Shown: positions 28,080-36,713, numbered from the stretch's first letter. The stretch: 64,000 nucleotides of DNA from Prevotella bivia DSM 20514 (GCF_000262545.1 NZ_JH660660.1:582975-646974), one strand, 5' to 3'. The notes: a model not told the origin generated them from the sequence alone. Numbers and translations are program-made.

Positions 28080-28259
28080 CCCAAATCGGTCATTAGAAGT
28101 GCTATAATCCGTGATCAGACCTGTAATACAGTGAAGATGAGTCGTTTGTAAAATTATATTTCTAATGGCGGTCATTAGAAAATTCAACTCACAAATGACT
28201 CCTTATCAAATAGTTACGATGATAACCACGAAAATGACAATCCTAATGACCGATTTGGG
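28080..28259. mobile_element. MITE-like element, 180 bp
   Basis: Perfect 17-bp terminal inverted repeats CCCAAATCGGTCATTAG (28080-28096) and its complement (28243-28259) are flanked by a direct TTTAT (28075-28079 and 28260-28264) that looks like a 5-bp target duplication. A third copy of CGGTCATTAGAA occurs inside near 28169-28180. There is no coding capacity. It separates the fic gene from the methylase operon. Confidence 0.82.
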
Positions 28260-28326
28260 TTTATAATATTAATTTGAGGCATTTAAAAAAGTGAAAATTT
28301 AAGAATAAAATAATACATTACACAAT

Positions 28327-30762
28327 ATGAATTTAAAGGAATGGATTTCTGAGAATATTACAGACTTCTCTGCTAAAATCAAGACTGAAGAAGATGTAAA
28401 AATACATATCGTTTTACCCTATCTATCATTGCTTGGCTTTGATTCTTCAAAGATGAGATTTGAAAATGCAATGCCAGTTCAAGCTGGGACAAAGAAAATT
28501 ACCGTCCAATCTGATATAGAAATAGAGGAAGGGGGCAATATCGAAATTGTTATAGATGTAAAAGCCCCTAATGTTTCTTTGAATGATAAAGAAATACTGC
28601 AAAGCATAAGTTATGCAAAGTTGGTTTCAACACCTCCAGCTTTGTATGCCATTGTTACTAATGGGATTGATATTATATCAACAAATATCTACACAGGTAA
28701 GAAATCAGCAGAAATTCCAACACGTAGTGAAATAATTCGTGATATTTCTCGTACGCGTAAAAAAATGTTGTCTCAGATAGAGATTCGTGAGGTTAAAAGT
28801 CTGATGCTTACTCTAAACAACTCAGATGAGTTATATAAAATAATAAAAAAATGTAAAGACCTTCTTGAAAAAAGAGGGCTCATTCGCTCCGATCAATCTT
28901 TTAAAGAAATGACCAAGATTCTTCTTGTTAAAATGAACGAAGAGAAGAGAGCCAAGAATGGGCAGACAAATAGATTTCAAAAAGAGGTTCTTGATAAGTT
29001 GGCAAAGGCTGAAGAAGTAACCATATATGACGAATTTATCAATCTATTCCAGGAAGCATTAGTTGCATACCCTATCTATAGTAATTCAACAGAGACATTA
29101 AAGATTATTGATCATGGGTGCTTACTAAAAGTTATAGAAGAACTTGAGCCATGGTCTTTTATAGGCACAGGTGATGATATAAAGGGAGCTGTGTATGAGA
29201 TTTTCTTAAAGTCAACTCTTAGAGGAGATTTTGACCAATACTTTACACCGAGAGAAATAGTTGATTTTATAGTTAAATATGCAGACCCTAAAATAGGAGA
29301 TAAAATATTAGACCCAGCTTGTGGCTCTGGTGGCTTTCTTATTCAGTCATTTCTCTATGTGAATCAAAAAATTATTGACACTCCGTGTTCTGAATTAGAC
29401 CGCAAGCTAAAATTCAATGAACTAATTGATAAATGCTTGTGGGGTGGAGAGGCTGATGAGGATTTACATGTACTAGCAAAAATCAATTTGATAATGCATG
29501 GTGATGGATATAACAATATCTATCAGGGAGATTCATTGAGCAATAAGAAATTGCCCAATGATACTTTTAATCTCATACTTACAAACCCACCTTTTACCAT
29601 CCCATATACATTTAAGGATATACTTAATAAATATGAGATGGGACAGAATAGGGAAAGTCAAGAGCTTGATATTCTATTTGTTGAAAAATGTATTCGTGCC
29701 TTAGACGCTAAAGCTGGTGGTGAAATGTACATAGTACTTCCAGAAGGGTTATTAAATTTACCCTACTACCAGAATTTTAGAAAATGGTTATTGGGAAAAT
29801 GCTATATAACATTATCAATAAGTCTTCCTGAAGGAGCCTTTATTCCTTTTGGTAAATCTGTTTCAAAAACAGCAATATTAGGTTTACGAAAAAAGAATCA
29901 ACAAGGTAGCAACAAACCGGATTTCGTATTCTTAGGAACTGCTAAGGAGGTTGGTTACGAGGTTGGGAAATCTGTATATAAAAAAATAAATAAGAATGAT
30001 TTTGTTTTCTTTTCAAGGGCTTCAGAGGATGTTTTTTCCGATGTTAGAATGACGAATAATGGTGGTGAGTGTACTTGGATTAAACAAGATAACATAACAA
30101 ATTATAGGATAGATTCTAGCTATCTCATTAACACCATCGATATTCAGAATCTGCATAAGAAATTTACGAGTTTAAAGAGACTTGATAAAGTATGTAGGTT
30201 TAGGAATAAGTCTATAACTCCTAAAAAAGATGAAGATTATTTCTATTTGGAAATTCCTGATGTATCCCCAGATACAGGAACCATATCAAATATAAGAAAA
30301 TTGAAAGGGGGCGAAATTGGCAGCTCATTCTATGTCGCCCATGGGGGTGATTTGGCTTATTGTCGCATCAATCCGAGAAAGAATCGTGTGTTTATTATTC
30401 CAAAAGAAATAGACACTGTCCTTATATCAAAGGAGGCATATGTAATAGAATTATTACAGGAAAGTGATATCATAAGCAATTACGTGTTGTCGACTATCTT
30501 ACAGTCTGATCTTGTCAAATCACAGCTCGTACGACTTGCTACAGGCTCATCTTCTTCGCGAGCGAGAGTTCAAGAAGATGCTTTTTTGAACTCTGTCTTT
30601 GTTCCAATTCCTTGTAAAACTACTCAAAAAGAAATTCACAGAATGATGTCTAAAACTTACAACGATTACTGGATGGCTTCTCAAAATTTTCTTAGGAATT
30701 ATGTAGAATGTCAAAAGGAATTGCTTACAATTATAGACAAGAACAATATACGAACAGTATAG
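28327..30762 (+). CDS. Fused nuclease-like / N6-adenine methyltransferase / target recognition protein
   Basis: 811 residues with three parts. (1) Residues about 15-130 resemble the HsdR N-terminal nuclease fold: QSDIEIEEGGNIEIVIDVKAPN in pieces gives D63 and D77-x-K79, a PD-(D/E)xK-like core. (2) The methyltransferase has FTPRE at 306-310, the AdoMet-binding loop DPACGSGGF at 329-337 and the catalytic NPPF at 420-423, so it should make N6-methyladenine. (3) From about 595 there is a single HsdS-like recognition domain (DYFYLEIPDVSPDTGTI, GGDLAYCRINPRKN). This suits a type IIG/IIL-like or type I-like combined enzyme. It is followed 24 bp later by a helicase-nuclease. The DNA is clearly more AT-rich than the flanking chromosome. 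Confidence 0.85.
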   Translation: MNLKEWISENITDFSAKIKTEEDVKIHIVLPYLSLLGFDSSKMRFENAMPVQAGTKKITVQSDIEIEEGGNIEIVIDVKAPNVSLNDKEILQSISYAKLVSTPPALYAIVTNGIDIISTNIYTGKKSAEIPTRSEIIRDISRTRKKMLSQIEIREVKSLMLTLNNSDELYKIIKKCKDLLEKRGLIRSDQSFKEMTKILLVKMNEEKRAKNGQTNRFQKEVLDKLAKAEEVTIYDEFINLFQEALVAYPIYSNSTETLKIIDHGCLLKVIEELEPWSFIGTGDDIKGAVYEIFLKSTLRGDFDQYFTPREIVDFIVKYADPKIGDKILDPACGSGGFLIQSFLYVNQKIIDTPCSELDRKLKFNELIDKCLWGGEADEDLHVLAKINLIMHGDGYNNIYQGDSLSNKKLPNDTFNLILTNPPFTIPYTFKDILNKYEMGQNRESQELDILFVEKCIRALDAKAGGEMYIVLPEGLLNLPYYQNFRKWLLGKCYITLSISLPEGAFIPFGKSVSKTAILGLRKKNQQGSNKPDFVFLGTAKEVGYEVGKSVYKKINKNDFVFFSRASEDVFSDVRMTNNGGECTWIKQDNITNYRIDSSYLINTIDIQNLHKKFTSLKRLDKVCRFRNKSITPKKDEDYFYLEIPDVSPDTGTISNIRKLKGGEIGSSFYVAHGGDLAYCRINPRKNRVFIIPKEIDTVLISKEAYVIELLQESDIISNYVLSTILQSDLVKSQLVRLATGSSSSRARVQEDAFLNSVFVPIPCKTTQKEIHRMMSKTYNDYWMASQNFLRNYVECQKELLTIIDKNNIRTV

Positions 30763-30786
30763 AAACGATATTACTATTTTTATATT

Positions 30787-33321
30787 ATGGTAGATTTTAA
30801 AAAGAAAATCAAAAGTAAAATATTTGTAAAGGAAACAAATCCTATACAAATATATTCCAATTTAGATCGACAAGCATCAGCTGGTCCTTTAAGAACTATT
30901 CAAGAATCTGTACTAAACGACTGGTATACTAATTATAAAGATAAACGTGATATAATTATAAAGCTTCATACAGGAGAAGGAAAAACTCTTATAGGACTCT
31001 TACTTTTACAGTCTAGATTGAATACAGATAAGGGACCTTGCCTGTATGTTTGCCCCAGTAAACAATTAGCCTTGCAAGCATCATATGATGCTACAAAGTT
31101 TGGTATCAAACATCAACTTCATAAGCCGGGAGAAAAACTTCCTGACGAGTTCTTGGAGAGCAAAGAAATCTTGATAACATATGTTCAGCGACTCTTTAAT
31201 GGACGCACACAGTTTGGAATAGATAATAATGGTATAAAAATTGGAACTATAGTTCTTGATGACTCTCATGCGTGCATAGATTCTATTCGTAGTGCTTATT
31301 CTATTAAAGCCAATCGACAATCTGATATTTATAAACATTTTTTATCTTTATTTGAGGCATCTATGCGAAAGCAGGGTGAAGGTACATATTTAGATATAAA
31401 GAATACAGAAAGCTCTTATGAGCTTATGCCTGTACCTTATTGGGACTGGATAGACAAACAAAATGAAGTTGCTGAATACATGAATCAACAACAAGACTGT
31501 GATGAGGTTAAATTTGTATATCCTCTTTTAAAAGATATATGGAGCGATTGTACTGCCTATTTTACAGGTTATGGCATAGAGATAACACCTGATTATAATT
31601 TAATTCATAGATTTACTTCTTTCACAAAAGCAGGTCAACGTATCTTAATGTCTGCAACGACTCAAGATGATTCCTTTTTTATAAAAGGTTTGATGATGGA
31701 CGAAGAATCCGTTATACATCCATTAACGAATTCTTTAACGAAATGGTCAGGAGAAAAAATGATCTTATTTCCAACGAGAATTGATAAGAGCTTAAATTCA
31801 GAATTCATTCGTGAGATAATTAGCAATCCTTCTGAGAAAGGGAGTATTAGCAAAGTAGCCTTAGTTCCTTCTCTGTGGTGGGGGGATGATTATGCAAAGA
31901 GAGGAGCTAAAATTGCAATAGGAAGTAAACTTCCTGAAGAAATTAGCTATCTGCGGGGAGGTGGTCCATATAATCATACTGTTGTATTCGTAAATAGATA
32001 TGATGGAATAGACCTTGCTGATAATCAATGTCGAATACTTGTACTAGATTCCCTACCCTCATTTGGGAATTTATCAGACAAGTATGAGCAACAATGTAGA
32101 GAGCTTAGTAATCTTATTACAACAAAAATAGCACAAAAAATAGAACAAGGACTTGGAAGAAGTGTAAGAAGTGAAAAGGACTATAGCGTTATTCTTATAG
32201 TTGGCGAAGACTTGGTTAGTTTTATAAAAACATCAGTAAATCAAAACTTTTTCTCTCCACAAACATTGATGCAGATTAGAATCGGAGAAGATGTGTCAAA
32301 TAGTGTAAAAGATGAAGTTACAGACATTAATACAGCTAAAAAAGCCTTTTTTGAAGTAACAAAACAGTGTCTTAATCGTGACGAAAATTGGAAACAATTT
32401 TACAAAGAGACAATGAATAATATTGTATTGAAAGAAGAGACGCATCCTCTTATAAATATAATAACAAAGGAATTTAGAGCAGAACAATCTTGTATAAAAT
32501 CGAATTATACTGCAGCAGAAAAAATATATCAAGATCTTATTGACATAGATTTCAAAGATAATCAGCAAGAAAAAGGATGGTATCTTCAATTAATGGCAAA
32601 ATGTGTTTATCGTAGAAGTAAAATAGATTCTGAAAAGCTACAGAAAGCAGCCCATGATTTAAATCCATATGTCTTGAAACCTCAAGAGTATAACTATCAA
32701 GTAATTACTCCCATCGATCAAAAAGCAATTACACTCACCTCTAATTATCTTTCTAAATTTAAAACATATGAAGACTTACAGCTAAAGATAGATTCAATCC
32801 TTGCTGATTTATGCTTTGGTTGCAAAGCGAATAAATTTGAAGCTGCACTCCAAGAAATAGGTAGATTATTAGGTTATATAAGTCAAAGACCTGATCAACA
32901 ATATAATGTTGGTCCTGATAATTTGTGGATATTTCCAAATGGATTAGATTTCATAGGATTTGAGTGTAAAAATGAAGTCTTAAATACAAGAAAATATATA
33001 TCAAAAGATGAGGTAGGACAAATGAATAACCATATTGGGTGGTTTGAACAAGAATATGGTGCCGATAAAAATATCAAATATATTCATATTCATCAAACTA
33101 ATATAGTTTCTAATAAAGCAAATTATACAAAAGAAGTATCCATTATCACCTCTAAAGAGCTTGATAAACTTAAAAAAAATATAAAGGGATTCATTGGCGA
33201 ATTCTCCAAATATGATTTAAAAAGCGTTAGTGAGGATTTTATAGAAAAAGCGTTAGAAACTCACAAATTAACACTTAAAGATGTGGAACAACTTTATTCG
33301 GTGACTCCTGTTGCTCAGTAA
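30787..33321 (+). CDS. SF2 helicase with C-terminal PD-(D/E)xK nuclease domain
   Basis: 844 residues. Helicase motifs: I HTGEGKT (61-67), II DDSH (158-161, instead of DEAH), III SAT (289-291), VI QGLGRSVR (454-461). The middle region (about 500-660) is helical. The C-terminus has a textbook restriction-type core: the helix FEAALQEIGRLLGY (684-697), GPD (709-711) and ECK (726-728). It should therefore translocate on or unwind DNA and cut it. Together with the preceding methylase-recognition protein it is probably a restriction-modification-like defence system. It does not look like HsdR, in which the nuclease is N-terminal. The two genes share an operon and AT-rich composition. I could not assign a named defence family. 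Confidence 0.85.
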   Translation: MVDFKKKIKSKIFVKETNPIQIYSNLDRQASAGPLRTIQESVLNDWYTNYKDKRDIIIKLHTGEGKTLIGLLLLQSRLNTDKGPCLYVCPSKQLALQASYDATKFGIKHQLHKPGEKLPDEFLESKEILITYVQRLFNGRTQFGIDNNGIKIGTIVLDDSHACIDSIRSAYSIKANRQSDIYKHFLSLFEASMRKQGEGTYLDIKNTESSYELMPVPYWDWIDKQNEVAEYMNQQQDCDEVKFVYPLLKDIWSDCTAYFTGYGIEITPDYNLIHRFTSFTKAGQRILMSATTQDDSFFIKGLMMDEESVIHPLTNSLTKWSGEKMILFPTRIDKSLNSEFIREIISNPSEKGSISKVALVPSLWWGDDYAKRGAKIAIGSKLPEEISYLRGGGPYNHTVVFVNRYDGIDLADNQCRILVLDSLPSFGNLSDKYEQQCRELSNLITTKIAQKIEQGLGRSVRSEKDYSVILIVGEDLVSFIKTSVNQNFFSPQTLMQIRIGEDVSNSVKDEVTDINTAKKAFFEVTKQCLNRDENWKQFYKETMNNIVLKEETHPLINIITKEFRAEQSCIKSNYTAAEKIYQDLIDIDFKDNQQEKGWYLQLMAKCVYRRSKIDSEKLQKAAHDLNPYVLKPQEYNYQVITPIDQKAITLTSNYLSKFKTYEDLQLKIDSILADLCFGCKANKFEAALQEIGRLLGYISQRPDQQYNVGPDNLWIFPNGLDFIGFECKNEVLNTRKYISKDEVGQMNNHIGWFEQEYGADKNIKYIHIHQTNIVSNKANYTKEVSIITSKELDKLKKNIKGFIGEFSKYDLKSVSEDFIEKALETHKLTLKDVEQLYSVTPVAQ

Positions 33322-33338
33322 TGATAAAAGATGTACAA

Positions 33339-33458
33339 GATGACAACATCCACGATTGTTTCTAATCAATAGTACTCAAATTGAGGAGACTTATTTGTAC
33401 CATGCAATTATAAGTTGTTGGTAATCAATATAGAATACTTTTGAGGAAGTGAAGTAAA
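33339..33458 (+). repeat. Broken second copy of the dnaK 3' end
   Basis: Two exact blocks of 14 and 19 bp, including the codons for EEVK-stop, recur in dnaK order. The 87 bp between them contains a further TTGAGGAGAC block and a repeated TAATCAATA, which suggests more than one event at this spot. Confidence 0.75.
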
Positions 33459-33486
33459 CTTCAGAATAGATAAGAATTAAAATAAA

Positions 33487-33611
33487 AAGAGGGTGTGTCA
33501 TAACTAAATTTTTGAGAGCCCTAACTTTTAATTTGATGTACCCCCGAAAGTTGGACATAACAACTTTCGGGGTTTATTATGTCAATTAAGCAACGAAACA
33601 AACATAATTAC
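33487..33611 (+). pseudogene. Left-end remnant of an IS3-type element with a truncated transposase start
   Basis: The hairpin CCCCGAAAGTT / AACTTTCGGGG (33542-33572) precedes an ATG at 33579 that reads MSIKQRNKHNY for 11 codons and is then interrupted by the ISL3-type element. After that element the frame can be resumed as YSELHYMRPIG and ends at a stop near the next terminator. The basic start resembles OrfA of IS3-type elements. The assignment is tentative. Confidence 0.5.
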
Positions 33612-33625
33612 GGGTCAGTAGAAAT

Positions 33626-34617
33626 TTAGTGGGGATATCCATATAGTTTACTTAATCTAAAAATAAAGAATTTTTTATCCGTAACTCCTCTTAGATTGGC
33701 TCTGAATAATTTTATTTTTGAGTTAAACGATTCTGCTGCCGCATTTGAAGCTCTGTTATTATAGAAATTGAGTATATCATTATAATGTTCATAGAATGTT
33801 GCAGCAATCACATTAAAGGAATGAAATCCAGCTTCTTCTACCTTATTATACCACTTAGCCATGCTTAGTCTTGCAGCATCTTTAATAGTATTTTTAGCAA
33901 AAATCATCCTTAACGAATGACATAGTCCATACGCTATCTTGAGTTTGGGGTATTCTCTAAATAATATTCTAGCTCTCTGTTTTTGTGTTGTAGTCCATTT
34001 ATCAGCAGACTTAAATAGTAAATACCTACTCCTTGCCAATAACTCTTTACGCGTATCTCCATTTTCATAAATAAATGGTTCGTATTTTTTCCCTCTAATT
34101 TAGCATTTTCCATATCATCAGTGGCTTCCTGTATTGCATCCCATCTATAATCTATTCTTATCTGTTGTACTGCATCACAGGCTAACTTTTGGATATGAAA
34201 TCTATCAATAACTCTTTGAGCTTTAGGAAAACAATGATGTACAATTTTACGCATTGTATCAGATAAATCTAAAGTAACTTCTTCTACTTGTTCTCTTTGT
34301 TGTTCATCTATTTTATCTAATATCTTACAGACTTCATCTGATTTTGTACCTGCTACAATAGCTACCAAACAGCCTTCTTTACCGTGTTTATCACGATTAG
34401 TAACGAGGGTATATAATTCACCATTTGAGAGAGCTACCTCGTCAATGGCAAGAAACTTACCTATATTCTCAGGAAACAACACCCATTTATCAGCATGGGA
34501 TAACTGTTCCCAGCCCCTATAACCACTTAAAGTTTCCTTGTATTGTTTCTCAAAAGTATGTCCATTTATATGATAAAAATCCTCAAGCGTACGGCAGGTC
34601 ACGGGGGATGTCTCCAT
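33626..34617 (-). pseudogene. ISL3-type DDE transposase, frameshifted
   Basis: The catalytic domain is spread over two frames. The first frame (34617 to about 34091) has FLAIDEVALSNGELYTLV (first Asp) and RVIDRFHIQKLA (second Asp). The second frame (about 34084 to 33626) has the segment NGDTRKELLARSRYLLFK, then SNAAAESFNSKIK with the catalytic Glu. The break lies at a run of six A (minus strand; 34085-34090): one extra A would restore a continuous KLEGKKYEPFIYENGDTRK reading. This is a one-base loss in a homopolymer, real or a sequencing error, or a slippage site. It overlaps the upstream ORF by 35 bp. Confidence 0.8.
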
Positions 34618-34969
34618 ACGTTTCTTTTAAAAAATCTCCGAACTCTTTACTATAACGAGTTCCAGAGGAAGTAAGATCTATGGGTAAGGGCAAGGAGAAG
34701 CTTTTACCTGTACGAGTATCAACCCAGCGACGACGGCGAAAGGAAAGAATTACTTTATGATCACGAATAGGAAAGTCCGTTATATCAACTACTGCCATAA
34801 AACCTTTTGATTCAAAGTGGAGGTCATCGAGAAGTTCCGTTTCCATCTTCTCATCTAAATAAATACGAAACAAGGTAGAATCCTTTTCTATCCTAACTAT
34901 TGAAAAATACCGAAGGACTTCGCTGGGAAGAACTAACTCGGCTAACTGATAAAGATATTTCTCTTCCAT
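34583..34969 (-). CDS. ISAon1-type transposase N-terminal region protein
   Basis: 128 residues from the start at 34969 (MEEKYLYQLAEL). The stretch VLPSEVLRYFSIVRIE and the basic SFRRRRWVDTRTGKSFSLPLP are typical of the small first ORF of ISAon1-like elements, which carries the DNA-binding part. It ends 35 bp inside the next reading frame; whether the two are joined by frameshifting cannot be told here. Confidence 0.8.
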   Translation of the reverse strand: MEEKYLYQLAELVLPSEVLRYFSIVRIEKDSTLFRIYLDEKMETELLDDLHFESKGFMAVVDITDFPIRDHKVILSFRRRRWVDTRTGKSFSLPLPIDLTSSGTRYSKEFGDFLKETYGDIPRDLPYA

Positions 34970-35094
34970 AATACAAAGGAAAGAAAAATAAAACAATTAT
35001 GAAAATATCCCCCACTAAATTTCTACTGAGCCATAATTACTATTCCGAATTGCATTATATGCGACCTATAGGCCCATTTTTACCTATAAACAAA

Positions 35095-35123
35095 AATAAC
35101 CCTACCGTTTCTCAACGCTAGGG
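35095..35123 (-). terminator. Terminator of the glycerol operon
   Basis: CCCTACCG (35100-35107) and CGCTAGGG (35116-35123) pair with one mismatch. On the minus strand a T-rich run follows. Confidence 0.65.
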
Positions 35124-35160
35124 CTTTGCTTATAAACTAAAAATCTAAAAAAGTATATGA

Positions 35161-35928
35161 TTATAAATTCAGTAGATTCACTGACACACAGAAGTAACCC
35201 TTGTTAGCTTCTGGATTCCACATAGCTGTAGTAGTTACAGGGAAAGGATGGTTAGCTATCTTCAACTTATAAGTAGCGTTAATACGGACATCATTCACGC
35301 CAAAATTTTTATCTCCGTAGAAAGTACCCTTAATATCCTTTTCGGGATTCAATGCAAAGTTACAACCAACAGATGGTGTGATGATGAAATTGTCATCTTC
35401 ATATACCTTATATGCAGCCTGAACGTAGGTAGAATACAAGTTATGATCGTTTGTTACACCACGGTCGCGACCAGCAATCACAGTATTCCATGACAATGTC
35501 AATGGGAACTTAGGAGCGATAGCCGAGAAATCATAGCTAATACCTGCATCAATAAAGTGACCTGTATCGTGGCAGTCATAGTTGAAAATCTTATAACGAT
35601 TATCATTATTATAGATACCATCAGAGAAATTATAGATATCCCAAACAGAAGCAGTGAAACCATTGTTAGAATACTGTACATAATAATCGAACTCTTTGTA
35701 GTTCCCGTTGATCTGCATACCACCCCATAGTCCGAAGCGGAAGTGATTATTCTTATCCGAGATAGCTATTTCGTTATCAAAGGTCAAACCTTTAGAAACT
35801 TCCAAACCACGCCAAATATGAGTAGTTTCTAATCCAGATACTACATGCAACTTAGCTTGTGCATTTGCAGAAAGTGATAGTGTAAGCATTGCACTTAGGC
35901 ATGCTAAACTTCTAAATATTTTATTCAT
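35161..35928 (-). CDS. Outer-membrane beta-barrel protein of the glycerol operon
   Basis: 255 residues with a Sec signal peptide ending near ANAQA. The mature protein shows alternating beta-strand patterns rich in aromatics (LHVVSGLETTHIWRGLEVSKG, FRFGLWGGMQINGNY, EFDYYVQYSN) and a final strand GYFCVSVNLLNL, typical of a beta-barrel. It follows glpF by 38 bp on the same strand. A role in moving glycerol or a related polyol across the outer membrane is an inference from position alone. Confidence 0.72.
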   Translation of the reverse strand: MNKIFRSLACLSAMLTLSLSANAQAKLHVVSGLETTHIWRGLEVSKGLTFDNEIAISDKNNHFRFGLWGGMQINGNYKEFDYYVQYSNNGFTASVWDIYNFSDGIYNNDNRYKIFNYDCHDTGHFIDAGISYDFSAIAPKFPLTLSWNTVIAGRDRGVTNDHNLYSTYVQAAYKVYEDDNFIITPSVGCNFALNPEKDIKGTFYGDKNFGVNDVRINATYKLKIANHPFPVTTTAMWNPEANKGYFCVSVNLLNL

Positions 35929-35966
35929 AGCTGTAATAATTGTTTAGTTATTTTCTTTAAAAACGA

Positions 35967-36713
35967 TTATAATGCACGGAGGTAAATACCTAAGAAACCA
36001 GCGATAACACCACCAATGATAGGACCTACAACAGGCACCCAAGAATACCCCCAATCGTTACTGCCCTTCATACATACAGCATGTGCAATACGTGGTGAAA
36101 GATCGCGGGCAGGATTCATAGCGTAACCAGTAGTACCACCCAATGACATACCAAGGGCAATGATCAAAAGTGTTACAGGGATAGGACCTAAAGCAGCAAG
36201 ACCAAAGGCATGTGTGTCAGGATTATAGGTATTACCCTTTACGCCAAAGCTAATGATGATGATTACCAACATAATCGTTGCGATAATCTCTGATAAAAGG
36301 TTCATAGGAGTATTACGAATAGCAGGAGCTGTACAGAAAGTACCTAGCTTGGCAGCTTCGTCTTCGTGGGCATCGTAATGATTCTTGTAGAATAAGTAAA
36401 CGAGCAATCCACCAAGGAAACCTCCGATCATCTGAGCTGCACAATAAGCAGGAACAGAAGCCCAAGGGAATAATCCTGCAACAGCAAGACCAATAGAAAC
36501 AGCAGGGTTAAGATGAGCACCGGTATAAGGTCCAGCAACTAATACACCCATACAAACAGCAAGACCCCATGCGATGGTGATAACTATCCAACCTGCATTC
36601 TGACCTTTGCTCTTATTCAAAGTAACACATGCACAAACACCATCTCCGAATAATACGAGAACAAGGGTACCAATCAGTTCCATCATAAACTGAGTTGTCA
36701 TTGAATATTCCAT
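35967..36713 (-). CDS. glpF: Glycerol uptake facilitator (aquaglyceroporin)
   Basis: An inner-membrane channel of the MIP family for passive glycerol entry. Six membrane spans and both NPA boxes are present: GAHLNPAVSIG and GYAMNPARDLSPR. The Asp after the second NPAR is the residue associated with glycerol-conducting members. The length (248) is normal; the start is at 36713, though MTTQFM five codons later is also possible. It is flanked by glpK upstream and the barrel gene downstream. Confidence 0.94.
   Translation of the reverse strand: MEYSMTTQFMMELIGTLVLVLFGDGVCACVTLNKSKGQNAGWIVITIAWGLAVCMGVLVAGPYTGAHLNPAVSIGLAVAGLFPWASVPAYCAAQMIGGFLGGLLVYLFYKNHYDAHEDEAAKLGTFCTAPAIRNTPMNLLSEIIATIMLVIIIISFGVKGNTYNPDTHAFGLAALGPIPVTLLIIALGMSLGGTTGYAMNPARDLSPRIAHAVCMKGSNDWGYSWVPVVGPIIGGVIAGFLGIYLRAL

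Larger units (their letters stand above)
33322..33611. other. Island junction: duplicated dnaK tail and IS3-like remnant
   Basis: No complete gene. 33339-33352 (GATGACAACATCCA) and 33440-33458 (TTTGAGGAAGTGAAGTAAA) both match the dnaK 3' end (25912-25925 and 25936-25954) in the same order, separated by 87 bp instead of 10. From about 33487 the bases look like the left end of another insertion sequence. Confidence 0.75.
33612..35032 (-). mobile_element. ISL3-family insertion sequence (ISAon1-like), 1421 bp
   Basis: The ends read GGGTCAGTAGAAATTTAGTG (left) and, inverted, GGCTCAGTAGAAATTTAGTG (right), nearly perfect terminal inverted repeats of about 26 bp. They are flanked by ATAATTAC duplications. 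Two coding regions on the minus strand match the ISAon1 layout: a small N-terminal-region protein and a DDE transposase. The intact duplication suggests a recent insertion. It interrupts an older IS remnant. Confidence 0.88.
33604..35040. repeat. 8-bp target duplication of the ISL3-type element
   Basis: ATAATTAC occurs at 33604-33611 and again at 35033-35040, directly flanking the element ends. Eight bp is the usual ISL3-family duplication. Confidence 0.85.

Noticed and set aside
33934..34617. Two separate transposase-like genes (33626-34039 and 33934-34617)
   Set aside because: They are two frames of one DDE transposase broken by a single-base change; counted once as a pseudogene.
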